A stretch of DNA of 64,000 nucleotides from Cryobacterium sp. Y50. GTDB lineage: Bacteria; Actinomycetota; Actinomycetes; Actinomycetales; Microbacteriaceae. Below are positions 37,588 through 45,878 of this stretch, in pieces. Each line of letters opens with the position of its first letter. Within the stretch, counting starts at the first letter, position 1. The stretch lies in assembly GCF_002929805.1 (NCBI RefSeq), contig NZ_PJJM01000087.1, positions 18,131 through 82,130 of the forward strand, in the 5' to 3' direction. The position numbers and the translations under genes are program-made. The notes under the pieces were generated by a model that did no database searches, was not told where the DNA came from, and was given only the letters and a program-made list of their open reading frames with translations.

Positions 37588-38380
37588 TCGCGGCGCCGAC
37601 GCTCTCGCTATCCGGCGCGTGACGAATGAGCCGGGCGACTTGAGATCGAAGGGTCACGAACGCGCTCGACTCCTTCGTCGTGACCTGGTCGCGCTCAGCG
37701 GGGAGGTCAACCGCGATGCGCTCCACGACCCTGCTCGGCGATTTCGAGAGCACGAGAACCTCGTCCGCCAAGTAGACCGCTTCGTCAATGTCGTGTGTCA
37801 CGAACAAAATTGTCATTCCCAGCGTCCTGTGGACGTGTCCAACTAGATCTTCGAGGTCTGCTCGTGTTTGGGCATCGACGGAAGCAAACGGTTCATCCAT
37901 CAACAAAAGCTTCGGATGAAACGCGAGCGCACGGGCGATCGCTGCCCGCTGCTGCATACCACCGGACAGCTCCCACGGGTACTTGTCAGCCTTGTTACCG
38001 AGCCCGACGGCCTCGAGACTTTCCTGAGTCCGCTGCTCACGTTCCTTAACGTCCAGTCCCCGGTAACGCAGCGGCAGTTCGACATTCGCTCCGATCTTCA
38101 ACCACGGAAAAAGTGACCGGCTGTAATCCTGGAACACCATGGCGAGGTCGGAAGGGACCTCCGTGACATCCTGGCCGAGGAGATTGACCTGCCCGCTCGT
38201 GAACGAGAGTAGGCCCGCGATCGACTTCATGAGAGTCGTCTTTCCACATCCTGAAGGACCCACGATCGATGTGAACTTACCGTTGTTCACGCTGAAGGTC
38301 ACGTCGTCGATCGCGATGCTTCCTGGACCATACGCATGGTGCAAATTTTTGATGTCGAGTAATGGGGCTGTGGTCGTCAT
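37580..38380 (-). CDS. ABC transporter ATP-binding protein, NitT/TauT (SsuB) type
   Basis: The 266-residue ATPase has Walker A GPSGCGKTT, the Q-loop VFQDYSRSLFPWLK, signature LSGGMQQR, Walker B LLLMDEPFASVD and H-loop VTHD. The FPW motif after the Q-loop marks importers of nitrate, sulfonate, taurine or thiamine-precursor type. It energises the permeases encoded just upstream and overlaps the hydrolase gene downstream. Confidence 0.92.
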   Translation of the reverse strand: MTTTAPLLDIKNLHHAYGPGSIAIDDVTFSVNNGKFTSIVGPSGCGKTTLMKSIAGLLSFTSGQVNLLGQDVTEVPSDLAMVFQDYSRSLFPWLKIGANVELPLRYRGLDVKEREQRTQESLEAVGLGNKADKYPWELSGGMQQRAAIARALAFHPKLLLMDEPFASVDAQTRADLEDLVGHVHRTLGMTILFVTHDIDEAVYLADEVLVLSKSPSRVVERIAVDLPAERDQVTTKESSAFVTLRSQVARLIRHAPDSESVGAANE

Positions 38381-38393
38381 GGGTCTCCGAGGG

Positions 38394-39263
38394 TTAGTCG
38401 TGCTGGCGGGCGCCGCGATACCAACGGAGGACGCGCCGTTCGATCACGGTAAAGCCGAGATTCAGTAGATAGCCCAGAATTGCAAGCAGGGCAATGCCCG
38501 CCCACATGTCCGTCAGGGCGAATGTCTGTTGCGCAGTAAGGAGTTGATGCCCGATCCCGTCGGTAGAAACGGTAAGTTCGCTGATCACCATCAAAACGAG
38601 GGCGACAGCGAGCGACACCTGAATCCCAGCAAATATCTTGGGCATCGCGGCAGGGATCACAATTCGGAAGATCCGCGCGCGCCACGGCAGGCCGAAAGCG
38701 CGACCCGTCTCAAGCTGAGTCGAGTCGATCGCGCGGACGCCGTCGATGCTGTTCAAGAGAACAGGCCAAATAGAACCGAATGCAATCAAAGAGATGCGCA
38801 TCAGATTGTCGGTACCGAGAAGGATGAGGAACACCGGGATCAGTGCGGGACCGGGGGTCGACCGCAAGAAGTGGACTATCGGGTCGACGAGCTGCGACAC
38901 CACCCGGGACCGTCCAATCGCAATTCCGAGGGCCACGCCGAGGACGACAGCGATGCCCCACCCCGCAAACATCCGTCCCAGGCTTGAGCCGATATCTGCC
39001 ACAAGTGCCGGCGTGACAAACCAGGGTGACGGTCCGGAAAACCACAGCTCGTACATCCGTACCGCGATCTCCGAGGGCGGGGGGAAATAAAGCGAATCGC
39101 CCGCAACAGCTGCGATCTGCCACAGCACCACGAGAATGACCGGGGCGGCGATCCTGATGATTACGAACTTGGCCCCAGACATGAACTCGTTTTGGAGTTT
39201 GGGCGCGCCCGACGCGGGTGGACGAACGGCACGTGATGCGGTTCCCGACAATATTGACGCCAT
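38394..39263 (-). CDS. ABC transporter permease, NitT/TauT type (first system, second permease)
   Basis: The 289-residue permease has the SsuC/TauC pattern: an N-terminal helix (APVILVVLWQIAAVAG), six helices overall and the coupling loop near RAFGLPWRARIFRIVIPAAMPKIFAGIQ. The start at ATG 39263 overlaps the stop of the partner permease (TAATG); the frame upstream of it is a shadow. Together with the next entry it forms an unusual hetero-permease pair. Confidence 0.9.
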   Translation of the reverse strand: MASILSGTASRAVRPPASGAPKLQNEFMSGAKFVIIRIAAPVILVVLWQIAAVAGDSLYFPPPSEIAVRMYELWFSGPSPWFVTPALVADIGSSLGRMFAGWGIAVVLGVALGIAIGRSRVVSQLVDPIVHFLRSTPGPALIPVFLILLGTDNLMRISLIAFGSIWPVLLNSIDGVRAIDSTQLETGRAFGLPWRARIFRIVIPAAMPKIFAGIQVSLAVALVLMVISELTVSTDGIGHQLLTAQQTFALTDMWAGIALLAILGYLLNLGFTVIERRVLRWYRGARQHD

Positions 39264-40126
39264 TAGTTCTCCGTTCCGCGCCGTACCCAGCGAAAAAATC
39301 GACGATCGACCAAGCTCAGGATGCCATTGATCGCCAAACCGAGCACTCCAGCCCAAATAGCCCCCGCAAGAACGGTGGCGACGTCGTCACCCGCACTACT
39401 CGCTTGGAGGATGAAGGACCCAATGCCTGATGTAGCGCCGGCTACAAGCTCGGCACCGACGATGATTACGAGGCCGAGGCTCGCGGCGATCCGTATTCCT
39501 GTCAAAATGAACGGTGCGGCGCTCGGTAGGACAACTTCTTTCAGGATCGCAAAACGTGGGATCCCGAAGCTCCGTGCGGTCTCTTTCACGACCGGATCGA
39601 CGTCCCGAACCCCATAGATGGTATTAAAAAGTACTGGCCAAATAATGCCGAAGGTCGTGAGCATTACTTTCATCTCGGTGCCCTGCCCCCACACTAAAAT
39701 CGCCAATGGGATGAGTGCGACGGCAGGAATGGGACGGAGCGCGTTGATGACTGACGAGCTGGCAGCGTACGCCAGCTTTGATGACGCTAGCGCCACGCCC
39801 GCCGGAATCGCAATCACAGCGGCGAGGACGAGGGACAGTGCCCATCCCCATAGCGTCCAGCCGACCTCTTGCAGGAACACCGGGTCGACGATGAGCTGCA
39901 ATGCGCGCACGATGACGGTTGACGCATGGGGAAGGTATTTTTCGTCGACGATGCCGAGTCTCGAGACCATCTCGGCGATCAGGAGAAATCCGATCGCCCC
40001 CGAGACGCCGTAGACGAGCTTCGTACTGATGCGACGCTTTCCTTTGCGGGAAGAGGATGCCTCGGAGCCGACACCCTCCGGCTTCCGCCGGTCGAGGGTG
40101 TCGACTCCACTACCAAGGGATTGCAC
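39263..40126 (-). CDS. ABC transporter permease, NitT/TauT type (first system, first permease)
   Basis: The 287-residue permease starts with GTG at 40126, five bases after the binding-protein stop. It carries a basic cytoplasmic leader (SSSRKGKRRIST), six predicted helices, and the loop TARSFGIPRFAILKEVVLPSAAPFILTGIR. It resembles SsuC/TauC. A second, different permease gene follows, whereas most taurine/sulfonate systems use a single permease as a homodimer. Confidence 0.9.
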   Translation of the reverse strand: MQSLGSGVDTLDRRKPEGVGSEASSSRKGKRRISTKLVYGVSGAIGFLLIAEMVSRLGIVDEKYLPHASTVIVRALQLIVDPVFLQEVGWTLWGWALSLVLAAVIAIPAGVALASSKLAYAASSSVINALRPIPAVALIPLAILVWGQGTEMKVMLTTFGIIWPVLFNTIYGVRDVDPVVKETARSFGIPRFAILKEVVLPSAAPFILTGIRIAASLGLVIIVGAELVAGATSGIGSFILQASSAGDDVATVLAGAIWAGVLGLAINGILSLVDRRFFRWVRRGTEN

Positions 40127-40131
40127 GGGGG

Positions 40132-41115
40132 CTACTTATCTGCACCCGGGATGGTCGCGTTCGGCACCAGACCGGTGTCGCCCAGAACGTCTACGACGAT
40201 TTGAAGCTTCGAGAAATCGGACTCCTCCGGATACGACGGCAGCGTCATGTTTGCCGCCGCAGCCTCCGGGATTTGCGTGTACTGCAGAATGGCTACGCGG
40301 ACTATGTCGGGATCGGTCCGCGCCAAATCCGTCGCCTTCTGAAGCGCACGCTTCACAGCCGCTACGGTATTCGGATTGGCGGACGCATATTTCTCCGACG
40401 TGGTAAATCCGACGATCGGAAACTGTTCGTAGTCTCCCGAGAAGAGATCATTAATTGACCGGAATCCGCCAGCTGCCTTCATCGCACTGAGCGTGGGTTC
40501 GGGGACGCATGCGGCGTCGATGCCACCACGTTGCACGTTGCCCGGCATGTCGGGAATAGCAATGGTCACGAAATCCGGCTGGGCATCAGAGCCAGAATTC
40601 GCCAGGGCTGCCAACGGAATCTGATCACAGTTACCCGGTGTTACAACTACGCCAACCTTTTTACCATCGAGGTCGGCCAACGTTTTAATTGGCGAGTCCT
40701 CGAGAACCATGATCTCGGCATAGCCGGGCCCACCTCGATCCGCCTCAGCGACCGCAGAGATCTCAATACCCTGACTGACGGCCTGCAAATATCCGACCCA
40801 GTTGACACCGACGACGTCCAAGCTGCCGCCGAGTACTGCCGGAATCGCTCCGCCGGGACTCATAACCTCTGTGGTCGCCGCGATCCCTTCGTCTTCGAAG
40901 AATCCCTGATCGAGTGCGATTTGGATCGCTACGTAGTCTGGAGTCGGAAGGATCCCGAACTTGACTGACGTCTGTTCCAGGGCACCTTCAGCCGTTGCTG
41001 GCGTCTTTACCTCAACGTCGGATTGGGCGCAACCGGCGAGCAGGAGCGCAGCTGACGCTATCGCAGCCAGCGCAGCTCGGCCGGCGTTGGTGCGGGTCTT
41101 ATTTGCTGTGACCAT
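40132..41115 (-). CDS. ABC transporter substrate-binding lipoprotein, NMT1/SsuA-like (first system)
   Basis: The 327-residue protein has a lipoprotein signal (GRAALAAIASAALLLAGC; lipobox LAGC, Cys 29) and the periplasmic-binding fold of SsuA/NMT1 proteins (VKFGILPTPDYVAIQIALDQGFFEDEGI, IKTLADLDGKKVGVV). Such receptors bind small anions and heterocycles (sulfonates, pyrimidines, riboflavin). It is the first gene of a six-gene operon. A Shine-Dalgarno (complement of the CCTCCG near 41122-41127) and an operator-like GTATACAGTA at 41163-41172 lie upstream. Confidence 0.9.
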   Translation of the reverse strand: MVTANKTRTNAGRAALAAIASAALLLAGCAQSDVEVKTPATAEGALEQTSVKFGILPTPDYVAIQIALDQGFFEDEGIAATTEVMSPGGAIPAVLGGSLDVVGVNWVGYLQAVSQGIEISAVAEADRGGPGYAEIMVLEDSPIKTLADLDGKKVGVVVTPGNCDQIPLAALANSGSDAQPDFVTIAIPDMPGNVQRGGIDAACVPEPTLSAMKAAGGFRSINDLFSGDYEQFPIVGFTTSEKYASANPNTVAAVKRALQKATDLARTDPDIVRVAILQYTQIPEAAAANMTLPSYPEESDFSKLQIVVDVLGDTGLVPNATIPGADK

Positions 41116-41162
41116 TTGTTGCCTCCGTAACTTCTTTGTAAAGGAGCATAAAACTAGTACGT

Positions 41163-41175
41163 GTATACAGTAGTC
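41163..41175. promoter_or_regulatory. GntR-type operator upstream of the first ABC operon
   Basis: The sequence is GTATACAGTAGTC. On the minus strand it overlaps the -10 region of a promoter with a TTGACT -35 box about 18 bases away. It shares GTATACAGTA with the site at 25026. Confidence 0.55.
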
Positions 41176-41219
41176 ACTATCTCACTAGTAAGTCAATCGA
41201 CCACGTTAGTGAGCTGAGT

Positions 41220-41420
41220 TTAAGCGCGCATTGCCACGCTGATCGCGGCCACTGGGCACACTTTTACTGCAGCCTGGACCTCGGTCAGGCGTTCCTCGCC
41301 GATGTCGGACATGAGCAGGAAAGCATGCCCTTCGTCGTTAATATCGAAGACCTCAGGGGCCGCAGACACGCAGTTACCGTAGCCCTGGCACCTGCTCAGA
41401 TCAATCGTCACGTCGATCAT
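41220..41420 (-). CDS. [3Fe-4S] ferredoxin
   Basis: The 66-residue ferredoxin starts at ATG 41420, overlapping the stop of the dioxygenase beta gene. Cys 11, Cys 17 and Cys 55 (CQGYGNC, VCP) are present. Position 14, the fourth ligand in [4Fe-4S] proteins, is Tyr, so a [3Fe-4S] cluster is expected. Such ferredoxins serve P450s and some actinobacterial phthalate-type dioxygenases. It probably carries electrons from the FAD reductase encoded at 25091 to the Rieske oxygenase encoded just upstream. Confidence 0.9.
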   Translation of the reverse strand: MIDVTIDLSRCQGYGNCVSAAPEVFDINDEGHAFLLMSDIGEERLTEVQAAVKVCPVAAISVAMRA

Positions 41421-41935
41421 AGGAATACTCCGAGATTCTTCGTGCCGAGAGAGGACTGGTCGAGGATCGCCCGTCGGCGGGCGATCTTCCACTCCTGTCC
41501 AATCCTGCGGAAACGGTCCTGACGTTCTCCGGCGATTAGGTCATAGGAACCACGGTCGCCGCGGCTTCGAAACATCAGAAGATTGGATCGGACATCCAGT
41601 TCGTCAGCTATATCCGTCAGACGAATTCTGATATTGGTGATCAGGCGACGGGTGTGCGACGGCGGATCCTCCGCCCATGCGACATCGGTGCGCAATCTTT
41701 TGACCCGCATGGTCAGCGAGGCGAAGTCGTCGTCGAAGTGGCCGATGTCGTCGACGATATCGGAAGCTGGCGACTTCCGGTGGACCCGGATCGGTGCGGT
41801 GTAGTGAATGTCCGGAGCGAAGATCGTGAGCCACTCTTCATACTGCCGATCGTCAAGGTACTCCGCCTCTTGCACGAGGAAATCGGAGATCTCGAGCCGG
41901 GTCTCGAGGTCAACTTGTATGGCCGAGCGCGTCAT
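41417..41935 (-). CDS. Ring-hydroxylating dioxygenase beta (small) subunit
   Basis: The 172-residue NTF2-like protein matches the beta subunits of aromatic-ring dioxygenases (FLVQEAEYLDDRQYEEWLTIFAPDIHYTAPIR, HTRRLITNIRI, GERQDRFRR). Beta subunits support the alpha3-beta3 hexamer and carry no cofactor. The start at ATG 41935 overlaps the alpha-subunit stop by four bases. The operon order alpha, beta, ferredoxin is classical. Confidence 0.92.
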   Translation of the reverse strand: MTRSAIQVDLETRLEISDFLVQEAEYLDDRQYEEWLTIFAPDIHYTAPIRVHRKSPASDIVDDIGHFDDDFASLTMRVKRLRTDVAWAEDPPSHTRRLITNIRIRLTDIADELDVRSNLLMFRSRGDRGSYDLIAGERQDRFRRIGQEWKIARRRAILDQSSLGTKNLGVFL

Positions 41936-43254
41936 TTCTCCGGCTCCTTCAGAACCAAGTCCAGCCAAGTGCGCCAATATTTCCGGCCGGCCGCCTCAGA
42001 AAACTTTCCGTCGAAGACATGTCCGGGGCCTGGGAATTCGGTCAACGGCTCCATTCCCAGTCCCATGCCGTAATGAAGCATGATCTCCTCGTCTCGCGCC
42101 AGCGCGGTGTTTGAATTCCGTGTTTGAGCTTCCCAGTTCTCCGTGTCGTCCTGGTCGAACATCCCGGATGAGCCGAAGGTCTGCACGTAGGCGGCCTTAG
42201 CGGCCTTCTTCCACCAATCCGGACCGTTCTTCTCGATCAGGTGCCACGACCAGACCTGCAGCTTGTCTGGACCGATAGGCTGCCAGACTCGCAGCATCAG
42301 ACCGCTCACCTTCTTGCCGTCGATGTCGATGAAGTTAGGTTGCAGGAAAGACATGTGAGGGAACACGTTCCCGTGCAGATTCTTCAAATGACTAAGCAAT
42401 TCGTACTGCTCTTCGCTTAATCTACTGCGGTATTCTTCCTGCAATTCCGGCGGAAAGTATGACTCGTCGTCGGAATGGGTTCCGATTCCGAGCCCGTGGC
42501 CATTATCGGGCGCGACGTGATAACCGTCACGGCCGAAGTCGACCCCTTTCGTGAGATTGAGCCGGGCCATAAACGAGTGTGCCGTGGCTGTGTGGTAAGC
42601 GTCGGATGTGAAGTTGTCAGCGGGCAGCTTCCATCCGGATGGCACCACCCACTTCTGAGGCACGCCAACGACCTCCATCTCGGCACGACCGAAGAGGAGA
42701 TCGAGGTACCACCGCACATCGCCCAGAAAATCGGACAAAGGGGCGATTTTCTTGTCCCAAGTGGCGAAGATCAGCCCTTGATAGGTCTCCACCCTCGCCT
42801 CGATCAAACTCAGCGCTTTCCGATCGAGCCCTTGTGGATACGCCTGGCGCTCGAACGGGGCGCCGAGCAGTGTGCCCATGAAATCGCCCTTCGATCCGTA
42901 AGTGAACCCGTGATACTGGCACCGCCACATGTCGACCTGGCCGAAGTCTTCGCACGCGAGCTTCATTCCCCGGTGCCGACACGAATTCAGGAACACGCGC
43001 ACAACGTCGTCGTCTCCACGGCCAACAATCACGGACTGCTCTCCCATGTCGCGTACCACGAAAGAACCGGGCCCTGAGAGCTCCGACGCGTGGGCGAGGA
43101 ACAGCCAGGTGTGAGGGAAGACGCGCTCAAGTTCGAGCTCATACACGTCCGGATCCGAGTAGACGAACATCGGGACCCAACCTTGCTCGGGTTCTACTGT
43201 ATTGCGGAGACGTTCTGTGACGCCCATCCGCCTGTCATTGCTATTTTGAGGCAT
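41932..43254 (-). CDS. Ring-hydroxylating dioxygenase alpha (large) subunit, Rieske type
   Basis: The 440-residue catalytic subunit has the Rieske centre CRHRG (Cys 92, His 94) and CQYHG (Cys 112, His 115). The mononuclear iron site is DNFTSDAYHTATAH (His 221 and His 226, Asp 218 as the bridging residue), with a later acid in GMFDQDDT. The fold dihydroxylates or monohydroxylates aromatic rings using O2 and electrons from the ferredoxin. The specificity region does not point to a known substrate. A start at ATG 43227 (MGVTERLRN) is possible because no Shine-Dalgarno precedes ATG 43254. An operator-like element abuts the gene. Confidence 0.93.
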   Translation of the reverse strand: MPQNSNDRRMGVTERLRNTVEPEQGWVPMFVYSDPDVYELELERVFPHTWLFLAHASELSGPGSFVVRDMGEQSVIVGRGDDDVVRVFLNSCRHRGMKLACEDFGQVDMWRCQYHGFTYGSKGDFMGTLLGAPFERQAYPQGLDRKALSLIEARVETYQGLIFATWDKKIAPLSDFLGDVRWYLDLLFGRAEMEVVGVPQKWVVPSGWKLPADNFTSDAYHTATAHSFMARLNLTKGVDFGRDGYHVAPDNGHGLGIGTHSDDESYFPPELQEEYRSRLSEEQYELLSHLKNLHGNVFPHMSFLQPNFIDIDGKKVSGLMLRVWQPIGPDKLQVWSWHLIEKNGPDWWKKAAKAAYVQTFGSSGMFDQDDTENWEAQTRNSNTALARDEEIMLHYGMGLGMEPLTEFPGPGHVFDGKFSEAAGRKYWRTWLDLVLKEPEK

Positions 43255-43255
43255 A

Positions 43256-43268
43256 GTACACAGAATAC
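43256..43268. promoter_or_regulatory. GntR-type operator at the dioxygenase operon start
   Basis: The sequence GTACACAGAATAC lies one base upstream of the alpha-subunit ATG. It differs from the site at 44741 in two positions. Confidence 0.55.
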
Positions 43269-43310
43269 ACTTTCTGCTTTTTTCTGCCAGTAAAGATTCA
43301 ATGAAGACTC

Positions 43311-44030
43311 TTACGGCATTAGTAATCCACCGTTAACGTGCAGAACTTGACCGGTGATATAAGCTGATTCTTCGCCCAGAAGGAAGAGGATCGGTGCGAC
43401 TATATCGTCGATCTCACCCAGCCGGCCCATGGGAATAGCCGCGGCCTTCTTGTGCTCATCGAAGGCGGGATTGTCTTGAATCATCGCAGTCTTGACCGGG
43501 CCCGGCGCGACACTGTTGACACGGACGCCGCGGAGCGCGTACTCAAGGGCTAATGATTTCGAGAGTGCCTCAACACCGCTCTTCGCAGCCGCATAGTTTG
43601 ACCCGAACGGATAGCCTTTTCGCCCCCATCCACTCGACATCGTCACGACCGCTCCTCCGCCACGGCGTACCATACCGGGCAACATTTCACGGGTGATCAG
43701 ATACACGCTCGTGAGTGAGACATCGATCACGCGTTGCCACTCCTCCAGTTCGAGGTCTTCGAAAGGAAACTCCTTCACGACTCCCGCCGCACAAACTAAT
43801 AGCTCGGGATCCCCAAACTCCGAGCGCACTCTGCGCATCCCCGCAGCAACATCGCGCGCTTCAGTGACATCGCACGTGATCGAGAGGGTCGCATCGCTCG
43901 ACTGCGCGATGTCGAGAACAGCAACCGTGGCCCCGCGAGCACGAAGAGCTCGCACGACTCCTCCGCCGATTCCGCCCGCTCCACCGGTTACGACGATAGT
44001 TTTCTCCACGAAATCGTCAGAGCGCGTCAT
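43311..44030 (-). CDS. Short-chain dehydrogenase/reductase (SDR)
   Basis: The 239-residue SDR has the NAD(P) motif TGGAGGIGGG, the CAAG segment, catalytic Ser in MSSGWG, YAAAKSG (Tyr-x3-Lys) and the RVNSVAPGPVKT segment. The start at ATG 44030 overlaps the GntR stop. In dioxygenase pathways an SDR re-aromatises the cis-dihydrodiol to a diol. It is transcribed toward the alpha-subunit gene behind the regulator gene. Fatty-acid or alcohol substrates are alternatives. Confidence 0.88.
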   Translation of the reverse strand: MTRSDDFVEKTIVVTGGAGGIGGGVVRALRARGATVAVLDIAQSSDATLSITCDVTEARDVAAGMRRVRSEFGDPELLVCAAGVVKEFPFEDLELEEWQRVIDVSLTSVYLITREMLPGMVRRGGGAVVTMSSGWGRKGYPFGSNYAAAKSGVEALSKSLALEYALRGVRVNSVAPGPVKTAMIQDNPAFDEHKKAAAIPMGRLGEIDDIVAPILFLLGEESAYITGQVLHVNGGLLMP

Positions 44031-44740
44031 GCGAGTTCGAGATTCTTTAGTCCGAGCGACACGCCGTAGTGAACGACGCGATCTCGAGTGTGCAGGACGT
44101 GCTCTTGGATTGCGTCCTTCGCCTCGGCAACGGCACCACTCTCTACGAGATCGAGGATTGTGTTGTGCTCCTGACAGGTCTCGGCGGGTCGGTGAATTCC
44201 GGTTCCTTGGCTCCACATCCGGGCATACCGTTCTGCGCGAGCGCGTAGTTGGTCGAGCAATTCCAGCGTAATCAAGGCTCCCGAGGGCTCGTATAGTTCC
44301 CGGTGGAACGCCGCATTAATTTCTAGCCATCGCGCGTGGGACTGTTCGATCTCGAGTTCCGCGTTCAATTCCCGTGCCTTCTCGATTTGTTGCGAGGTAA
44401 TGTTGGGTATCGCCTGCTCGATCAGCCAGCCTTCCAACACCGAGCGGAGCGTATAGACCTCGACCAGCCGGTCAATGTCTAGACCACGAACCACGGCCTG
44501 TTGGTGCGCACGTGAGTCGATGAGGCTCTCAGCTTGGAGCTGCCGCATAGCTTCTCGGACCGGTACCCGCGACACTCCGAAGTACGTCGCGAGGTCAGCC
44601 TGGTTCAGAACGGCGCCGTCTCCGAGGGATCCAGAATTGATGGCATCTCGGATAGCGTCGGCAATGTAGTCGGCCGTGATCCGTCGGTCGGAGAGGACGC
44701 GCGTGATACTAATACCGTTTAAATCGGGGCGACGTGACAT
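44027..44740 (-). CDS. GntR-family regulator with FCD ligand domain
   Basis: The 237-residue protein has a winged-helix GntR domain (DYIADAIRDAINSGSL, NQADLATYFGVSRVPVREAMRQLQAESLI) and an FCD effector domain (LRSVLEGWLIEQAIP, HRELYEPSG, CQEHNTILDLVESG; metal-type His residues). ATG 44740 is preferred over GTG 44755, because the GTATGCAGAATAC element (44741-44753) abuts it. It probably represses itself and the other units of the island through that element. Ligands of FCD proteins are usually carboxylic acids, often pathway intermediates. Confidence 0.9.
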   Translation of the reverse strand: MSRRPDLNGISITRVLSDRRITADYIADAIRDAINSGSLGDGAVLNQADLATYFGVSRVPVREAMRQLQAESLIDSRAHQQAVVRGLDIDRLVEVYTLRSVLEGWLIEQAIPNITSQQIEKARELNAELEIEQSHARWLEINAAFHRELYEPSGALITLELLDQLRARAERYARMWSQGTGIHRPAETCQEHNTILDLVESGAVAEAKDAIQEHVLHTRDRVVHYGVSLGLKNLELA

Positions 44741-44753
44741 GTATGCAGAATAC
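44741..44753. promoter_or_regulatory. Autoregulatory GntR-type operator
   Basis: GTATGCAGAATAC is the best inverted repeat of the set (GTAT-N5-ATAC). It abuts the regulator's own start codon. Confidence 0.6.
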
Positions 44754-44755
44754 AC

Positions 44756-45203
44756 CTTCAGCGGGATCTGTCTGAATATTGTTATCCGCGATTGACAAAG
44801 CGTTGGAATCCTCTCTCGGCTAGGATTTGTGCGGTCCCATCAGGATCGGGCATTCCGATTACACCCGTGCAAGGACTACACGGTCATCCTGTTGTTCGCT
44901 TGCTTATGTCACTCCTCCGTCGGTTTCAATCATCTTCATTTCTGCCCACCCGGTCGCGCCTAGTTCTTTCAAGACCTCGACCCGGGAGTTGTTAAGCGCT
45001 ATTCGCCTGTGGCGAGTCTATTCTTGCCGGGCAGGCCGCTCTCGGCATTGCTCCGGGTGGACTCTCTGCGTACTTCGTGAGCTGTCACCGGACCGGAGTC
45101 GGCACCGTCTTCAACCGGGTGAGTTCACCGTGCTCGCGGCCACGACCTCGTGATTTGGCTGTCATCGTAGCCGGTCTCGGAGTCGGTTCTTGAGGAAGAT
45201 GGT
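44756..45203 (-). other. Gene-free interval with possible decayed coding fragments
   Basis: No intact gene fits here. Two minus-strand stretches read like protein ends: one at about 44782-44870 (MPDPDGTAQILAERGFQRF) and one at about 44904-44990 (EVLKELGATGWAEMKMIE). They may be remains of a lost island gene. I cannot assign a family. Confidence 0.3.
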
Positions 45204-45878
45204 TCATAACGCGTCGATGGCAGCAAGGAGTGAGTCGAGTTCTACGACATCGGCATACTTTGCGCCCATGTCGAAGAGCTCCACCTCATGCGAGAGCTGT
45301 GATCGGTCGGCGACGCACTCCACCGGCACGATTACCCGACGGTTGAGCATGAATCCGTCGTTCACCGTTGCGCGCACGCATCCACTGGTCGTCATCCCGG
45401 TGATGATCACGCAGTCCGTTTTCAAGGCGTTGAGTATTGATTCCAACTGCGTGCCGAAGAACGCCGAGGGTTTCGGCTTGACGAAGACGATGTCATCCTC
45501 TGCGGGTGCGAGCTCTTGCACAACGTCGTGGTGTCGCCCGGCCCGGTCGAAGGGGAACATGGTCGGCTCGTCGCGCTTGAGCCAGTCACCGATCTGGGCG
45601 CTATGGCCCATTTCGGCGCTGACGGTGTAAAGGACCGGTAGCCCGGCGAGTTTGGCGGAAGCTCTCAGCCGTGCAATGGCTTGCGCGCAGGGCTCGCCGG
45701 TCGCTGCCCATCCCGTCGGGAACTCGTCGCGGACGAACCCTTCCGTCATGTCTACGATGAGAAGCGCTGGCCGTTGACCGAGCGGTCGCGGCGCTGGAAT
45801 CTCGCCGCTCCACATCTTCCGCAACGCCCTGACGTCCTCCTCGGGGATCCTAGTCAGGTTTCCTAGCGCGGATCGCAT
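45204..45878 (-). CDS. Isochorismatase-like cysteine amidohydrolase
   Basis: The 224-residue protein has the triad of N-carbamoylsarcosine/maleamate/nicotinamide-type amidases: Asp 43 (LLIVDMTEGF), a Lys in FVKPKPSAF (about 134) and Cys 167 in GMTTSGCVRAT. ATG 45878 overlaps the stop of the permease gene. Maleamate amidohydrolase of aerobic nicotinate degradation and N-carbamoylsarcosine amidase belong here; the TTSGCVRAT segment fits both. It likely releases ammonia from an open-chain amide derived from the imported compound. Confidence 0.88.
   Translation of the reverse strand: MRSALGNLTRIPEEDVRALRKMWSGEIPAPRPLGQRPALLIVDMTEGFVRDEFPTGWAATGEPCAQAIARLRASAKLAGLPVLYTVSAEMGHSAQIGDWLKRDEPTMFPFDRAGRHHDVVQELAPAEDDIVFVKPKPSAFFGTQLESILNALKTDCVIITGMTTSGCVRATVNDGFMLNRRVIVPVECVADRSQLSHEVELFDMGAKYADVVELDSLLAAIDAL

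Noticed and set aside
44782..44990. Small minus-strand coding fragments as real genes
   Set aside because: They look like protein ends but have no start, no ribosome site and no identifiable family, so they are listed only as a possible relic.
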